Below are positions 1-9,067 of a stretch of 64,000 nt of DNA, one piece after another. Position numbers and translations under genes: made by a program. The stretch is from positions 2,542,001 to 2,606,000 of the forward strand of contig NC_014829.1 in the NCBI RefSeq assembly GCF_000177235.2. The letters run 5' to 3'. The number at the start of each line of letters is the position of its first letter. The stretch's first letter is position 1. The notes beneath the pieces were generated by a model that saw only the letters and a list, made by a program, of their open reading frames with translations, was not told where the DNA came from and did not search any database. Source of the stretch: Evansella cellulosilytica DSM 2522 (lineage in GTDB: Bacteria; Bacillota; Bacilli; Bacillales; Salisediminibacteriaceae).

Positions 1-1348
1 ATGATACTGAGGTCAGTGTACCCGTTTTCGCTTTGACTTTCCCCTTCATTCGGCTATTGGTGAACCTATCCTTTAATGTTCCTCCTAAGTATTTACTATC
101 ATGACCACTAATCGGAAGAGAGCTTTTAAATAATGGGAACCAATGTTCCTTTTTGATCTCATAAAGTAATTTTGTAATATCATTTGTAGATATAGCATTG
201 ACATGTGATATACCTGATCCGTCTCTTATAATCGTATTTTCAGTTTTCATATCATAATGGGCTAGCGCTTCTTGTAAAGCTCGAAGTCCACATTCCCAAC
301 TTCCGTCACCATATTTGAACTTCCCCATCTCTTTCGTTATCGATTCCCCTAAAACGTTATCACTATATTTCATAAACGGGAATAACAGTTCAGAAAGTGG
401 GCTTGAATGATGGACAGTAAACAGCTTTGCTTCCTTTGGAGTATCTCCTAATGTAACATTTCCTAAATGTCGAATTTCTTCTTTTTTCAAATACTCACTA
501 AATAAATGTAAAACATAGTTTGTAGGCTCCCAAACTGACATTAATTTTTCAATTTTTTTTTCCGTCTGATTGATATGTCCATTTATATAGATTTGATTTG
601 TACCATGTTTTTTCTTAATTGAAATATTATTCCTTTCACTATCTGTAACAGTAATTGATTCATTAATAACTTCAACATATTCAGTATCTGGAACGGTTTT
701 AATCACTGCCGGTTGTCCGATCTGTTCATTCGGCATAATCTCAATTATGATTGTTCCGCCTTCTACGTTTTTCTTTGGAGCTACCGTTAGCGCTGAAATT
801 GGTGCACCATATCCGTACATTTCATCACTCCAAGGCATATCGATTGGATGTCTTATTGAATCAAACCAACTATCATCTGCCACAATATCTCCAAATATGT
901 ACTTAATCCCTTGTTGTTTAAGCTCACTAACTAGCTTTTCTATGTCAGTTGGTAATAAGGTGGCATCACCTTTACCTTTAATGTAAACATTACCTTTAAG
1001 CAATTGCCATCGTGTATTACCATCAATCAGAAGCTCTGTTGTAAAATGATAATTTGGACCTAACAGCTCTAAGGCTGCAATGGACGTTAAAATTTTCATA
1101 TTAGAAGCTGGTGTTAGAAGCTGATTAACATTTTGTTCATAGAGCAGTTCTCCAGTTTGAAATGACCGCACACTAACGCCTATTTTGCCATGATTGATAT
1201 CACTATGATGAATAATTAATTCATCCAAGTCTTCCTTTAATGCCAATGTGTCTAATGCTGCTGCTTCAGAGTACGGAATGAAAATTAAATATAACAAAAT
1301 AATGGATAATAGTAGACACATACTTTTTAAGTATAGAGATTGCACCAT
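1..1348 (-). CDS. D-alanyl-D-alanine carboxypeptidase/endopeptidase, S13 family, 3' end outside window
   Basis: A penicillin-binding hydrolase of peptidase family S13 (DacB/DacC, PBP4 type), which trims or cleaves peptidoglycan peptide cross-links outside the membrane. The frame is open from the start to the window edge (449 codons visible). All three active-site motifs can be read: SNMK (SxxK, residues 82-85, with the nucleophilic Ser), SDN (329-331) and KTGT (441-444). A hydrophobic signal peptide ending near SEAAA covers residues 1-31. I chose the ATG at 1348 because AAAGGG lies 8-9 nt upstream; an in-frame ATG at 1363 has no ribosome binding site. About 30-40 residues are probably missing beyond the edge. 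Divergent from the TerC gene, 70 bp away. Confidence 0.9.
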   Translation of the reverse strand, partial: MVQSLYLKSMCLLLSIILLYLIFIPYSEAAALDTLALKEDLDELIIHHSDINHGKIGVSVRSFQTGELLYEQNVNQLLTPASNMKILTSIAALELLGPNYHFTTELLIDGNTRWQLLKGNVYIKGKGDATLLPTDIEKLVSELKQQGIKYIFGDIVADDSWFDSIRHPIDMPWSDEMYGYGAPISALTVAPKKNVEGGTIIIEIMPNEQIGQPAVIKTVPDTEYVEVINESITVTDSERNNISIKKKHGTNQIYINGHINQTEKKIEKLMSVWEPTNYVLHLFSEYLKKEEIRHLGNVTLGDTPKEAKLFTVHHSSPLSELLFPFMKYSDNVLGESITKEMGKFKYGDGSWECGLRALQEALAHYDMKTENTIIRDGSGISHVNAISTNDITKLLYEIKKEHWFPLFKSSLPISGHDSKYLGGTLKDRFTNSRMKGKVKAKTGTLTSVS

Positions 1349-1418
1349 TGGACGCCCTTTCATAAAAAAGTAGACAAGTATTGAAACTTCTTTTCATAAG
1401 CTAAATTAGGGTGATGGA

Positions 1419-2075
1419 ATGGAATTAGTACATATTTTTGTTATAAGCTTTTTAAGTGATCTAGATAACATAGTCATATACGCATCAATTTTAAAGCATT
1501 ATTCATCCTCATTAAGATTAATTTTCATCCTTGCAATTGTTTTATCATTGACGAGAACTTTTTATATTAACATCCTACACACACTAAATGAAGTAATAGC
1601 GATGGAACTTTTTTCTGGCGTTATTTTATTATTTATCGCTGTAAAAATGGCCACAGAAGAAGGGGATATGGCTTCAACTAGGAACAGTTCTGTCCCAATG
1701 GCATTCATTTCAATTTTATCCATTGATTTTTTACTTAGTTTAGACAGTATTCTCTTAGTATCAACAGTGTCCGATACTTCCTTTCTCATATTTATTGGAA
1801 TGATTAGTAGTTTATTTGTTCTTTTTCGCTTCTCAAATTTACTTTATATGATTTTGAGTCACTTTCCTTTAATCTACGTTGTGATTGCATCATTTATCGC
1901 CTATACGGCTGTTGAGAATATGATGAAGGATGAGCTAGTATATGATCTTTTATTACCTTTAGCGATGCCACTAGACTACCTTGTTCCAATGCTGTCAAAA
2001 GGTAGTGCAATAATCATTTTATTAATCGGTGTATACGTGTTGATGAGACGAAATCGAATATATACCATTAAATAG
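1419..2075 (+). CDS. TerC-family integral membrane protein
   Basis: A 218-aa protein with about seven hydrophobic segments. The N-terminal motif SDLDNIVIYA and the second-half motif SIDFLLSLDSILLV are the paired acidic transmembrane motifs of the TerC/YjbE/YkoY family, whose characterised members export Mn2+ or help metallate exported proteins. AGGGTGATG sits just before the ATG. No yybP-ykoY (manganese) riboswitch fits in the 70 bp upstream. The sequence is divergent from YkoY and YjbE as I remember them, so the transported ion is inference. It ends in a hairpin of the GACTCAAAA family. Confidence 0.75.
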   Translation: MELVHIFVISFLSDLDNIVIYASILKHYSSSLRLIFILAIVLSLTRTFYINILHTLNEVIAMELFSGVILLFIAVKMATEEGDMASTRNSSVPMAFISILSIDFLLSLDSILLVSTVSDTSFLIFIGMISSLFVLFRFSNLLYMILSHFPLIYVVIASFIAYTAVENMMKDELVYDLLLPLAMPLDYLVPMLSKGSAIIILLIGVYVLMRRNRIYTIK

Positions 2076-2092
2076 AATAAGTTTCACTTAGA

Positions 2093-2130
2093 GGTTGACT
2101 CAAAAGCAAATTAGATCTTTTGAGTCAACC
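2093..2130. terminator. GACTCAAAA-family hairpin after terC-like gene
   Basis: A perfect 14-bp stem, GGTTGACTCAAAAG with CTTTTGAGTCAACC, around a 10-nt loop. It lies between convergent genes (TerC-like ending at 2075, CsgA-like ending at 2152) and probably serves both strands. There is no long T-run outside the stem; the A/T run is next to the loop. Confidence 0.7.
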
Positions 2131-2151
2131 TAGAAATACTAAGGTCGTTTG

Positions 2152-2403
2152 TTAAAACAAGTTCTCATATACCTCATTCAACTCTTTCGACCTCTTCTCA
2201 TCATTTTCCTCATTTGCATAATGAATTTCATTTTTTATTATTTGATTCATTTTCTCTATTTCCCGAGTTGATAAGCTTTTCGAGAAATCCTTCTCATTTT
2301 TAAAGCTATTTCTCTTTAGTTTTACATAAACTTCGTTTGCTTCTTCATCATCATCTATATAATTTGATAATGATTCCAATAAATACCTTAAAGACACATC
2401 CAT
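2152..2403 (-). CDS. csgA: CsgA-like small sporulation protein
   Basis: An 83-aa acidic protein starting MDVSLRYLLESLSNY and ending with a charged helix (NQIIKNEIHYANEENDE then KRSKELNEVYENLF). The opening and closing blocks match my memory of B. subtilis CsgA, a sigma-G-dependent protein made in the forespore. I chose the ATG at 2403 (GAGGGTG upstream) over one eight codons earlier. No membrane segment or known catalytic motif is visible. The family assignment rests on remembered sequence. Confidence 0.65.
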   Translation of the reverse strand: MDVSLRYLLESLSNYIDDDEEANEVYVKLKRNSFKNEKDFSKSLSTREIEKMNQIIKNEIHYANEENDEKRSKELNEVYENLF

Positions 2404-2567
2404 TTTGACACCCTCTTTACACATCATTTATCTGTTATAGGATGTTAAATCCTCCGTAAAATCATTCATTAACCGAAAAGATTACAAATTAGTGAAAACT
2501 AAGTAGCATTACATAATAAAAATAACTCTTGCCATACTAAGAAAAAAATGGATGGGGAGTGGTAAAT

Positions 2568-2705
2568 GTGATAAATGACTTTATGATTATGATTTTACCT
2601 GTGTTCGTTGTGTTTTTATCGTTAGCAGTATTCTTTCTTTGGGCAACTAAATCGAAAGAACCATACTCTTCTCAGGTAGAGGAGGAAAAAGCCATTGATA
2701 GATGA
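2568..2705 (+). CDS. cydS: CydS-like small subunit of cytochrome bd oxidase
   Basis: A 45-aa single-membrane-helix protein (residues about 6-26, MIMILPVFVVFLSLAVFFLW) with a short charged tail. It starts at GTG, 5-6 nt after GGGGAGTGG. Its stop codon overlaps the start of cydA by 11 bp, so the two are probably translationally coupled. Size, topology and position match CydS of the Geobacillus bd oxidase, which stabilises the heme groups; that role is inferred from the family. The first ATG in the region (2566) is followed at once by TGA and cannot be used. Confidence 0.75.
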   Translation: MINDFMIMILPVFVVFLSLAVFFLWATKSKEPYSSQVEEEKAIDR

Positions 2706-4029
2706 TCCAGTTACTCTAAGTAGGTTGTTAACATTTATCACATTAGGTTTCCATATTATTTTAGCTACTGTTGGCGTAGGTATACCAATATTTATTAGCA
2801 TTGCTGAATTTATCGGAATAAAAAAGAAGGATCATCATTACATACTTTTAGCAAAGCGATGGGCAAGGGGCTACACTATATTAGTTGCTGTTGGTGTAGT
2901 AACAGGTACCATTATTGGTTTCCAACTTTCTTTATTGTGGCCAACCTTTATGCAAGCTGCAGGAAAAATCATTGCTTTACCCTTATTCATGGAAACGTTT
3001 GCTTTTTTCTTTGAGGCAATATTTTTAGGAATATACTTATACACATGGAATCGGTTTAAGAAACCTATTTATCATTGGTTACTCTCTATACCGATTGTAA
3101 TAGGTTCTTCTGCATCAGCATTTTTTATCACTACTGTTAATGCTTTTATGAATACACCAAATGGGTTCGATGTTGAAAATGGAGTATTTACAAATATTCA
3201 GCCATTAGTTGCGATGTTTAATGCTTCAATGCCTTCAAAAATGTCGCACGTTTTAACAACCGCTTATTTAACTAGCGCATTTATATTAGCAGCCATTGCA
3301 GCCTTTCACTTGTTACGTAACAAGTCTCATCAATATTATAAAAAAGCTTTACATTTAACAATGATAGGCTGCTTTGTCTTTTCTATAGCTACGATGATAA
3401 ACGGGGATATAAGTGGTAAGTTTTTAGCCAAATATCAACCAGAGAAGTTAGCTGCTGCAGAATGGCACTTCGAAACAGAAGAAAATGCAACATTATTGTT
3501 AGGTGGTATATTAGATCCTGATGAAAGAGAAGTGAAGTTTGGCATTGAAATTCCTTATGCGTTAAGTATATTAGCTTTTAATAGGCCAAGTGCTGAAGTA
3601 ATCGGGTTAAATGAGTTTCCTGAAGAGCTTTGGCCCCCTCTCTATATTCATTATTTCTTTAATATCATGATTTTTATTGGTATGTTTCTAGCAGCTGTTT
3701 CCTTTATTTATCTTGTATTTTACTACTTTAATCGATTTAACTCTTTAAATCGCTGGTTATTACGGGCAATTGTTATCGGTGCCCCTTTAGCTATTTTATC
3801 GATTGAAGCTGGATGGATTATGACCGAGGTCGGTAGACAGCCTTGGATTTTACGGGGATTTTTAATGGTCGAAGATACTGCTACAACGTCAAATCATGTC
3901 TTTGCGATGCTTGTTTTGTTTAGTCTTCTTTATATTTCACTTGCGATACTGCTTCCGACCATTCTGATTCGTCTATTTAAAAAGAAAGATGCTGAAAAAG
4001 AGCTAGAAGAACATCATGTAATTTTATAA
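2695..4029 (+). CDS. cydA: cytochrome bd-type quinol oxidase subunit I
   Basis: A 444-aa membrane protein that carries the hemes and the quinol site of bd oxidase, reducing O2 to water without pumping protons. The N-terminal FHIILATVGVG segment holds the heme-ligand His region, and VGRQPWILRG is the GRQPW signature. The length indicates the short Q-loop type. The start is TTG at 2695, preceded by AGAGGAGG and overlapping the end of cydS. cydB follows after 30 bp. It is closer to the YthA type than to the 468-aa CydA of B. subtilis. No cydCD is present in the window. Confidence 0.93.
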   Translation: MIDDPVTLSRLLTFITLGFHIILATVGVGIPIFISIAEFIGIKKKDHHYILLAKRWARGYTILVAVGVVTGTIIGFQLSLLWPTFMQAAGKIIALPLFMETFAFFFEAIFLGIYLYTWNRFKKPIYHWLLSIPIVIGSSASAFFITTVNAFMNTPNGFDVENGVFTNIQPLVAMFNASMPSKMSHVLTTAYLTSAFILAAIAAFHLLRNKSHQYYKKALHLTMIGCFVFSIATMINGDISGKFLAKYQPEKLAAAEWHFETEENATLLLGGILDPDEREVKFGIEIPYALSILAFNRPSAEVIGLNEFPEELWPPLYIHYFFNIMIFIGMFLAAVSFIYLVFYYFNRFNSLNRWLLRAIVIGAPLAILSIEAGWIMTEVGRQPWILRGFLMVEDTATTSNHVFAMLVLFSLLYISLAILLPTILIRLFKKKDAEKELEEHHVIL

Positions 4030-4059
4030 CAGTAATAAAAAATGAAATGAGGGTTTTAG

Positions 4060-5067
4060 ATGATTGAACTCATCGGTATTACTGTATTATGGATTTTTCT
4101 ATTTGGTTATCTTATTATTGGTTCTATTGATTTTGGAGCAGGGTTTTATTCTTTTTATGCTAAAATAACAAACAAAAAACACTCTATTCGGCAAATTATC
4201 GATAGGTATCTTTCTCCTGTATGGGAGGTTACCAATGTTTTTCTAGTGTTTTTTATGATTGGTTTAATTGGATTTTTTCCAGATAGTGCTTACTACTACG
4301 GAACAGCATTGTTAGTCCCTGGTAGCGTTGCTCTAGTTTTGCTTGCAATAAGAGGATCCTTTTATGCATTTGCAAACTACGGGGCTAGGGAAAGTAACAT
4401 TTATTTGTTTTTATATGGCATTACAGGACTTCTTATTCCAGCTGCTCTATCTACTGTACTAACTATTTCGGAAGGTGGATTTATTGTCAGAACTAGTGGG
4501 GATGTTCATTTACTACTGTTAGAACTATTTGTAAATCCATACTCATGGATTGTTGTTATGCTTGCAATCGTAAGTGTTTTGTTTATTAGTGCAACATTCC
4601 TTACATACTATGCTAATAAGGCAAAAGACAAAGACGCTTTATTGTTGATGAGAAGATTCAGCATGATTTGGAGTGGACCTACTATTCTATTAAGCTTTTT
4701 AGTATTTCTAACGTTAAGTACTCACAACGAGGCGCATTTCCAAGCGATGTTAGATGAAAGCTGGATTTTCTTACTGTCACTTGTTTCTTTTGTATTAGCA
4801 TTATGGTTTATTTATAAGCAAAAATATTTAGGTCTAGCCTTTACTTTTGTTTGCTTGCAGTTTGGTTTCGCCTTTTTCGGATATGGCTATACTCACTTAC
4901 CTTATATTCTATATCCGTATATAACGATATTTGATAACGTAACAAGTCCAGAAATGGGTATTACGCTAATTATGGCGTTTATAGCTGGCTTGTTCCTCCT
5001 TCTCCCATCTTTATATTTACTGTTACGGTTATTCTTGTTTAATGCAGAATATGTTCAAGGAAAGTAG
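4060..5067 (+). CDS. cydB: cytochrome bd-type quinol oxidase subunit II
   Basis: A 335-aa hydrophobic protein with about eight membrane segments. The opening TVLWIFLFGYLIIGSIDFGA, including the SIDFGAG motif, and WEVTNVFLVFF are typical of CydB/YthB. It is the second large subunit of the oxidase encoded directly upstream. GAGGG lies before the ATG. The operon cydS-cydA-cydB ends 14 bp after this gene in a GACTCAAAA-family hairpin. Confidence 0.92.
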   Translation: MIELIGITVLWIFLFGYLIIGSIDFGAGFYSFYAKITNKKHSIRQIIDRYLSPVWEVTNVFLVFFMIGLIGFFPDSAYYYGTALLVPGSVALVLLAIRGSFYAFANYGARESNIYLFLYGITGLLIPAALSTVLTISEGGFIVRTSGDVHLLLLELFVNPYSWIVVMLAIVSVLFISATFLTYYANKAKDKDALLLMRRFSMIWSGPTILLSFLVFLTLSTHNEAHFQAMLDESWIFLLSLVSFVLALWFIYKQKYLGLAFTFVCLQFGFAFFGYGYTHLPYILYPYITIFDNVTSPEMGITLIMAFIAGLFLLLPSLYLLLRLFLFNAEYVQGK

Positions 5068-5081
5068 AAAATAGAAAATAA

Positions 5082-5113
5082 GGAGACTCAAAAAAATAAC
5101 CTTTTGAGTCTCC
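5082..5113. terminator. GACTCAAAA-family hairpin after cydB
   Basis: A 12-bp perfect stem, GGAGACTCAAAA with TTTTGAGTCTCC, and an 8-nt loop. It lies between the convergent cydB and aminotransferase genes, so it is likely bidirectional. Confidence 0.75.
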
Positions 5114-5147
5114 CTATTAGGAAGTATTAATGGGACAAAGTTTAGTA

Positions 5148-6437
5148 TTATAGTTGTTCTTTTAATAATTTCTCAACACTAGCTAATTGTACACATAAAC
5201 AAAAGACGTCCATGGCTCTTTCTAGTTCGATTAATGATGGGAATGTAGGTGCTATACGAATGTTTCTATCTCTAGGGTCATGTCCATATGGAAAAGTTGC
5301 ACCGGCACCAGTAAGCTTAACTCCCGCTTCCTTAGCCATACTAACAACTGTTTTAGCACATCCATCTAGAGTATTAAAGCTGATAAAGTATCCTCCATTC
5401 GGTTCTACCCATGAGCCAATGTTTTTCCCACCTATTTCAGATTCTAGTTTATTTAACACCATATCAAATTTTGGTTTAATGATAGATGCATGCTTTTTCA
5501 TATGCGTGCTTAAATTTTCAACATTTTTAAAGAAGCGTATATGTCTTATCTGGTTTAATTTATCAGGACCAATTGTTTGCATAGCAAGTAGCTTTTTAAA
5601 ATATTGAATGTTATTTTCTGATGAAGCTAATACACCAATTCCACCACCGGCAAAGGTTATTTTGGAAGTAGAGCTAAATATTAACACCCTATCTTCATTA
5701 CCAGCCTGTTTACAAGCAGTTAATATATTTTTTAGTTCATCTGGCTTATCAGTTAAATGATGAACAGTATAAGCATCATCCCAGAAAATCCTAAAATCTT
5801 TTGCTTTCGTCTTCATTGAAGCGAAACGGTCAACCACTTCATCAGAATACGTAATACCATCAGGATTACTATACTTTGGAACACACCAAATACCTTTGAT
5901 TGACTCATCTTCTTGAACAAGTTTTTCTATCTGATCCATATTTGGACCATCCTCTAGCATATCTACTCGAATCATTTCTATATTAAATAACTCACATATA
6001 GAGAAATGTCTGTCATATCCAGGACTTGGACATAAGAATTTTACTTTTGGTAACTTTGCCCATGCTGTTTCGCCATCATTTACACCAAATAGCATCGCAC
6101 GCGCAACTGTATCATGCATAAGATTTAAGCTAGAGTTTCCCCCAATAATAATCTCATTACTACTAACATTTAATATGTTTGAGAAGAAAGCTTTTGCTTC
6201 AGGAAGACCATCTAATCCACCATAGTTACGTACATCAGTACCATCTTCAGCTTTTAGAGGTGTATCAGCACTGATGATATCCAACATACCATTGGACAAA
6301 TCTAATTGATCTGGGCTTGGTTTCCCTCTTGACATGTCTAATGCTAAATTTTCATCTTTTAACTTGTTAAACTTTTCCAACAAATCCATATGTACCTGTT
6401 GTAATTCTTGAGTACTTAGTACTGTGTAATCACTCAT
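5148..6437 (-). CDS. PLP-dependent aminotransferase, aspartate aminotransferase subgroup Ic type
   Basis: A 429-aa fold-type I PLP enzyme. Family marks: LALDMSRGKPSPDQLDLS near the N-terminus, RNYGGLDGLPEAK, CVPKYSNPDGITYSDE (Asn/Pro of the PLP pocket), FWDDAYTVHH (PLP-pyridine Asp) and the Schiff-base Lys in SSTSKITFAGGG. This set matches the Ic aspartate aminotransferases (AspT of Corynebacterium glutamicum) rather than the usual AspB. Substrate is inferred from family. Monocistronic: it is convergent with cydB, and the next gene upstream on the same strand is 126 bp away. Confidence 0.85.
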   Translation of the reverse strand: MSDYTVLSTQELQQVHMDLLEKFNKLKDENLALDMSRGKPSPDQLDLSNGMLDIISADTPLKAEDGTDVRNYGGLDGLPEAKAFFSNILNVSSNEIIIGGNSSLNLMHDTVARAMLFGVNDGETAWAKLPKVKFLCPSPGYDRHFSICELFNIEMIRVDMLEDGPNMDQIEKLVQEDESIKGIWCVPKYSNPDGITYSDEVVDRFASMKTKAKDFRIFWDDAYTVHHLTDKPDELKNILTACKQAGNEDRVLIFSSTSKITFAGGGIGVLASSENNIQYFKKLLAMQTIGPDKLNQIRHIRFFKNVENLSTHMKKHASIIKPKFDMVLNKLESEIGGKNIGSWVEPNGGYFISFNTLDGCAKTVVSMAKEAGVKLTGAGATFPYGHDPRDRNIRIAPTFPSLIELERAMDVFCLCVQLASVEKLLKEQL

Positions 6438-6563
6438 TTAAGTGTGCCGCCTCCTTAGTTATTTGCGAAAATCTTTACTCCTTATTAAAGGATATAAAGA
6501 TACCACTAATTATACAAGGAAAAACATATGGATTTATCATTTTTTTTAAATTTATTAAAATAT

Positions 6564-7730
6564 TTAACGCTGTGAATTTGAACCGAGCTTTGCAACTGTT
6601 TCTTTTATTTTGTTAAATAAACTAAATTTTGGAGGTTCGTATTCTTCTAGTTCGCTAGTATAAAATTTATAAGAGTTTTTACCATTCGTTTTCGCATAAT
6701 ACATAGCTTTATCTGCATTTTGAACGAGTTCGTCAAATACTTCACCATCGGATGGAAACATACTAATTCCAATACTAGGTGAAACATTAACTTCTTCTCC
6801 ATCAATAATAAAAGGATTAGAAATGTTTTCAATGATACGCTTAGCAATCATTTCTATTTCTTCATTTTGCACTTCTTCCAGTACTAGAATAAATTCATCT
6901 CCACCAAGTCTACCTGTTAAGTCTTCTTCTCTAACACTTTCACTTAATCGCGTAGCTACATCTTTCAATAATGTATCACCAGCGTCATGCCCCATCGTAT
7001 CATTAACATTCTTAAAACCGTCCAAATCAATAAACATAACAGCTAAGTTATGCTCTTGTCTTTTTGATCTGGCTAATGCCTTTTTTACATGCTTAAATAT
7101 CATTAATCGATTAGGTAAATCTGTTAATTCATCATAATAAGCTAATTGTCTTAACTTATCCTCCAGCTCTTTTTGCCGCGTTATGTTGTGTATTGTACCG
7201 ACAATCTTTACGATATTATTATTACTGTCGTTTTTAGGTGTTGCTATAAGCTCTAACCATCGAACGGAATCATCAGTATGCTTAATGCGAAACTGTATTT
7301 TAGTATTATTGCCCTTCTCTAGCCACTTCATTTTTTCATTTACTTTCATTTTGTCTTCCGTGTACACAAGTTCCTTCCACTCCATCGGATTATCTATTAT
7401 CGTTTCTTGAGAGATTGAAGCAACTTTTTCAATGCTTTTAGAAATAAATAATTCCTTGTTTGAGTATGTGTAAGAAAAAATGGGTACTTCAAGACTATTA
7501 TATACATCTTCAAAATCTTTGAGATTATTCTCTAACAGTTTGTTTACATCCTCTAACATTTTATTACTTCTAACTATGATGTTATTTTCTCTTTTCTGCT
7601 TATATATAATAAAACAATATATGCCTAATGGTATGACGAAAAGTAAAGAGTACCATTGTGATAAATTTATAATATTAAACAATACAATAATGCCCAAGGA
7701 AACTATTAATACACCAAATTCTATTTTCAT
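6564..7730 (-). CDS. membrane-anchored PAS-GGDEF diguanylate cyclase
   Basis: Two N-terminal membrane segments (residues about 5-45) are followed by a PAS/PAC sensor region (RWLELIATP, VGTIHNITRQ) and a GGDEF domain with an intact GGDEF motif (276-280). An RxxD inhibitory I-site lies exactly five residues before it (267-270), so it should make c-di-GMP and be product-inhibited. I chose ATG 7730 with GGGTGTG upstream; the longer reading would use TTG at 7745. It is a natural source of the ligand for the two c-di-GMP riboswitches in this window. Confidence 0.9.
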   Translation of the reverse strand: MKIEFGVLIVSLGIIVLFNIINLSQWYSLLFVIPLGIYCFIIYKQKRENNIIVRSNKMLEDVNKLLENNLKDFEDVYNSLEVPIFSYTYSNKELFISKSIEKVASISQETIIDNPMEWKELVYTEDKMKVNEKMKWLEKGNNTKIQFRIKHTDDSVRWLELIATPKNDSNNNIVKIVGTIHNITRQKELEDKLRQLAYYDELTDLPNRLMIFKHVKKALARSKRQEHNLAVMFIDLDGFKNVNDTMGHDAGDTLLKDVATRLSESVREEDLTGRLGGDEFILVLEEVQNEEIEMIAKRIIENISNPFIIDGEEVNVSPSIGISMFPSDGEVFDELVQNADKAMYYAKTNGKNSYKFYTSELEEYEPPKFSLFNKIKETVAKLGSNSQR

Positions 7731-7829
7731 ATCATTCACACCCAATTTTTATCCAATTTAATATTTGTATACAATTATAATTATATAGTAAAAACATTAT
7801 CATTCAACACAATTCGACAAAAAATATAA

Positions 7830-7873
7830 AAAGAATGACTCAAAATTTAATTAATCGTTTTGAGTCATTCTTT
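7830..7873. terminator. GACTCAAAA-family hairpin after CAP lipoprotein gene
   Basis: A 16-bp stem, AAAGAATGACTCAAAA with TTTTGAGTCATTCTTT, and a 12-nt loop. It is downstream of the minus-strand gene ending at 8000. The outer pairs differ from other copies but stay complementary. Confidence 0.75.
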
Positions 7874-7999
7874 AAGTTAATTTACCGCTCTATATATTTA
7901 CTACGTTAATGTTCTTTTTTGTTTGGAAATGGGGTGAGGTAAAATTATTATATTTTCTTTTAACACTAAACGTAATACTTTTCTATATGAACTTTATTA

Positions 8000-8911
8000 T
8001 TAACGACTTATAAACATTTGAGTCCAGTGATGTCCATTTGGATCGTATCCTACCCCAATATGTGTAAAATTACCGTTAAGTATATTTTCACGATGTCCTT
8101 GGCTATTCATCCAAGCATCAACAACTTGTTCTGGCGTTTGTTGTCCTTGAGCAATATTTTCAGCTGCAGCATTATATGAAACACCAAAATCTCTAATCAT
8201 GTCAAAAGGAGACCCATAAGTCGGACTAGTATGTGAAAAGTAATTGTTTTCTTGCATGTCTGTTGATTTTGTACGTGCTACATTACTTAGTGAACTATCC
8301 GCTTGTAATTCTGATAACCCGTTGTTTCTTCTTTGTTCATTTGTTAGTGCAATAACCCGCTGTTCAACGTCACTTATTCCTTCTTGTCCCTCTTCCTCTT
8401 CACCTGGGGTAGGTGTTTGATCTTGTTCAGGTTGCTCTGATTGTTGTTCTTGTTCAGGTTGTTGCTCTGATTGTGGTTCTTGTTCTGTTTGCTCTTGATT
8501 TGCATGTTCATTCTGCTGATTAGGTACATTATCCCCTTCTTGTGCAGCTTGTTTGTTCTGTCGAGGGGATTGTTTTTGATCTTGTACCCATTGTCTTGCC
8601 CGCTGTTCCATATCTCCCCATTTTTGACCATTTTTAATGTGTTCATGATTTTCGTCTGTATCTACTTGAAACTCAAACTTTGCCTCTTGAATTTGCACTG
8701 CTTTCGTATGAGGAAATTCGTTACTGGACATCGTTGTACTTTCACTTGATATTGAATCATTAAAATCATTCGCTCTGAAATCTGCAAAAGCACCATCTTC
8801 ATTATTTAATCTTGTTGCTCCTTCGTCAAATAAATCATCATCTGTACCATTACACGCAAAAGTAAATATCAATACAAATAGTATTATTGTGAAAAAAGTA
8901 AACTTCTTCAA
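8000..8911 (-). CDS. secreted CAP-domain lipoprotein (YkwD/SCP type)
   Basis: A 303-aa lipoprotein: signal peptide with lipobox FTFAC (Cys 20), an acidic stretch, then a Gln/Glu-rich linker (about residues 115-180) that would span the wall. The C-terminal CAP domain (about 185-303) reads EQRRNNGLSEL, NYFSHTSP, AAENIAQGQ, WMNSQGHRENIL and IGVGYD, and includes the His/Glu positions of the CAP cavity. The biochemical role of bacterial CAP proteins is mostly unknown; several are spore or wall proteins. The start is TTG with GGAGG upstream. Confidence 0.88.
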   Translation of the reverse strand: MKKFTFFTIILFVLIFTFACNGTDDDLFDEGATRLNNEDGAFADFRANDFNDSISSESTTMSSNEFPHTKAVQIQEAKFEFQVDTDENHEHIKNGQKWGDMEQRARQWVQDQKQSPRQNKQAAQEGDNVPNQQNEHANQEQTEQEPQSEQQPEQEQQSEQPEQDQTPTPGEEEEGQEGISDVEQRVIALTNEQRRNNGLSELQADSSLSNVARTKSTDMQENNYFSHTSPTYGSPFDMIRDFGVSYNAAAENIAQGQQTPEQVVDAWMNSQGHRENILNGNFTHIGVGYDPNGHHWTQMFISR

Positions 8912-9015
8912 AAAAATACCTCCATTCTATTCTGTTTCGCTATTATTTTTTCAAAAATATTTGAAAAGTATTAATAGAATAAAATGGTATTTATAAAATA
9001 AATCTCATCAAAATA

Positions 9016-9052
9016 AGGATAACCATATTAGCTATAAGCGTTTGGTCATCCT
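9016..9052 (-). terminator. terminator after LuxR-type gene
   Basis: The arms AGGATAACCA and TGGTCATCCT pair (one mismatch) around a 17-nt loop, directly downstream of the gene ending at 9068. There is no strong T-run, so the call is moderate. Confidence 0.5.
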
Positions 9053-9067
9053 CATCGTTACAAATTT

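Noticed and set aside
1349-1418. yybP-ykoY manganese riboswitch before the TerC-like gene
   Set aside because: The gap of 70 bp is too short and the conserved loop sequences are absent.
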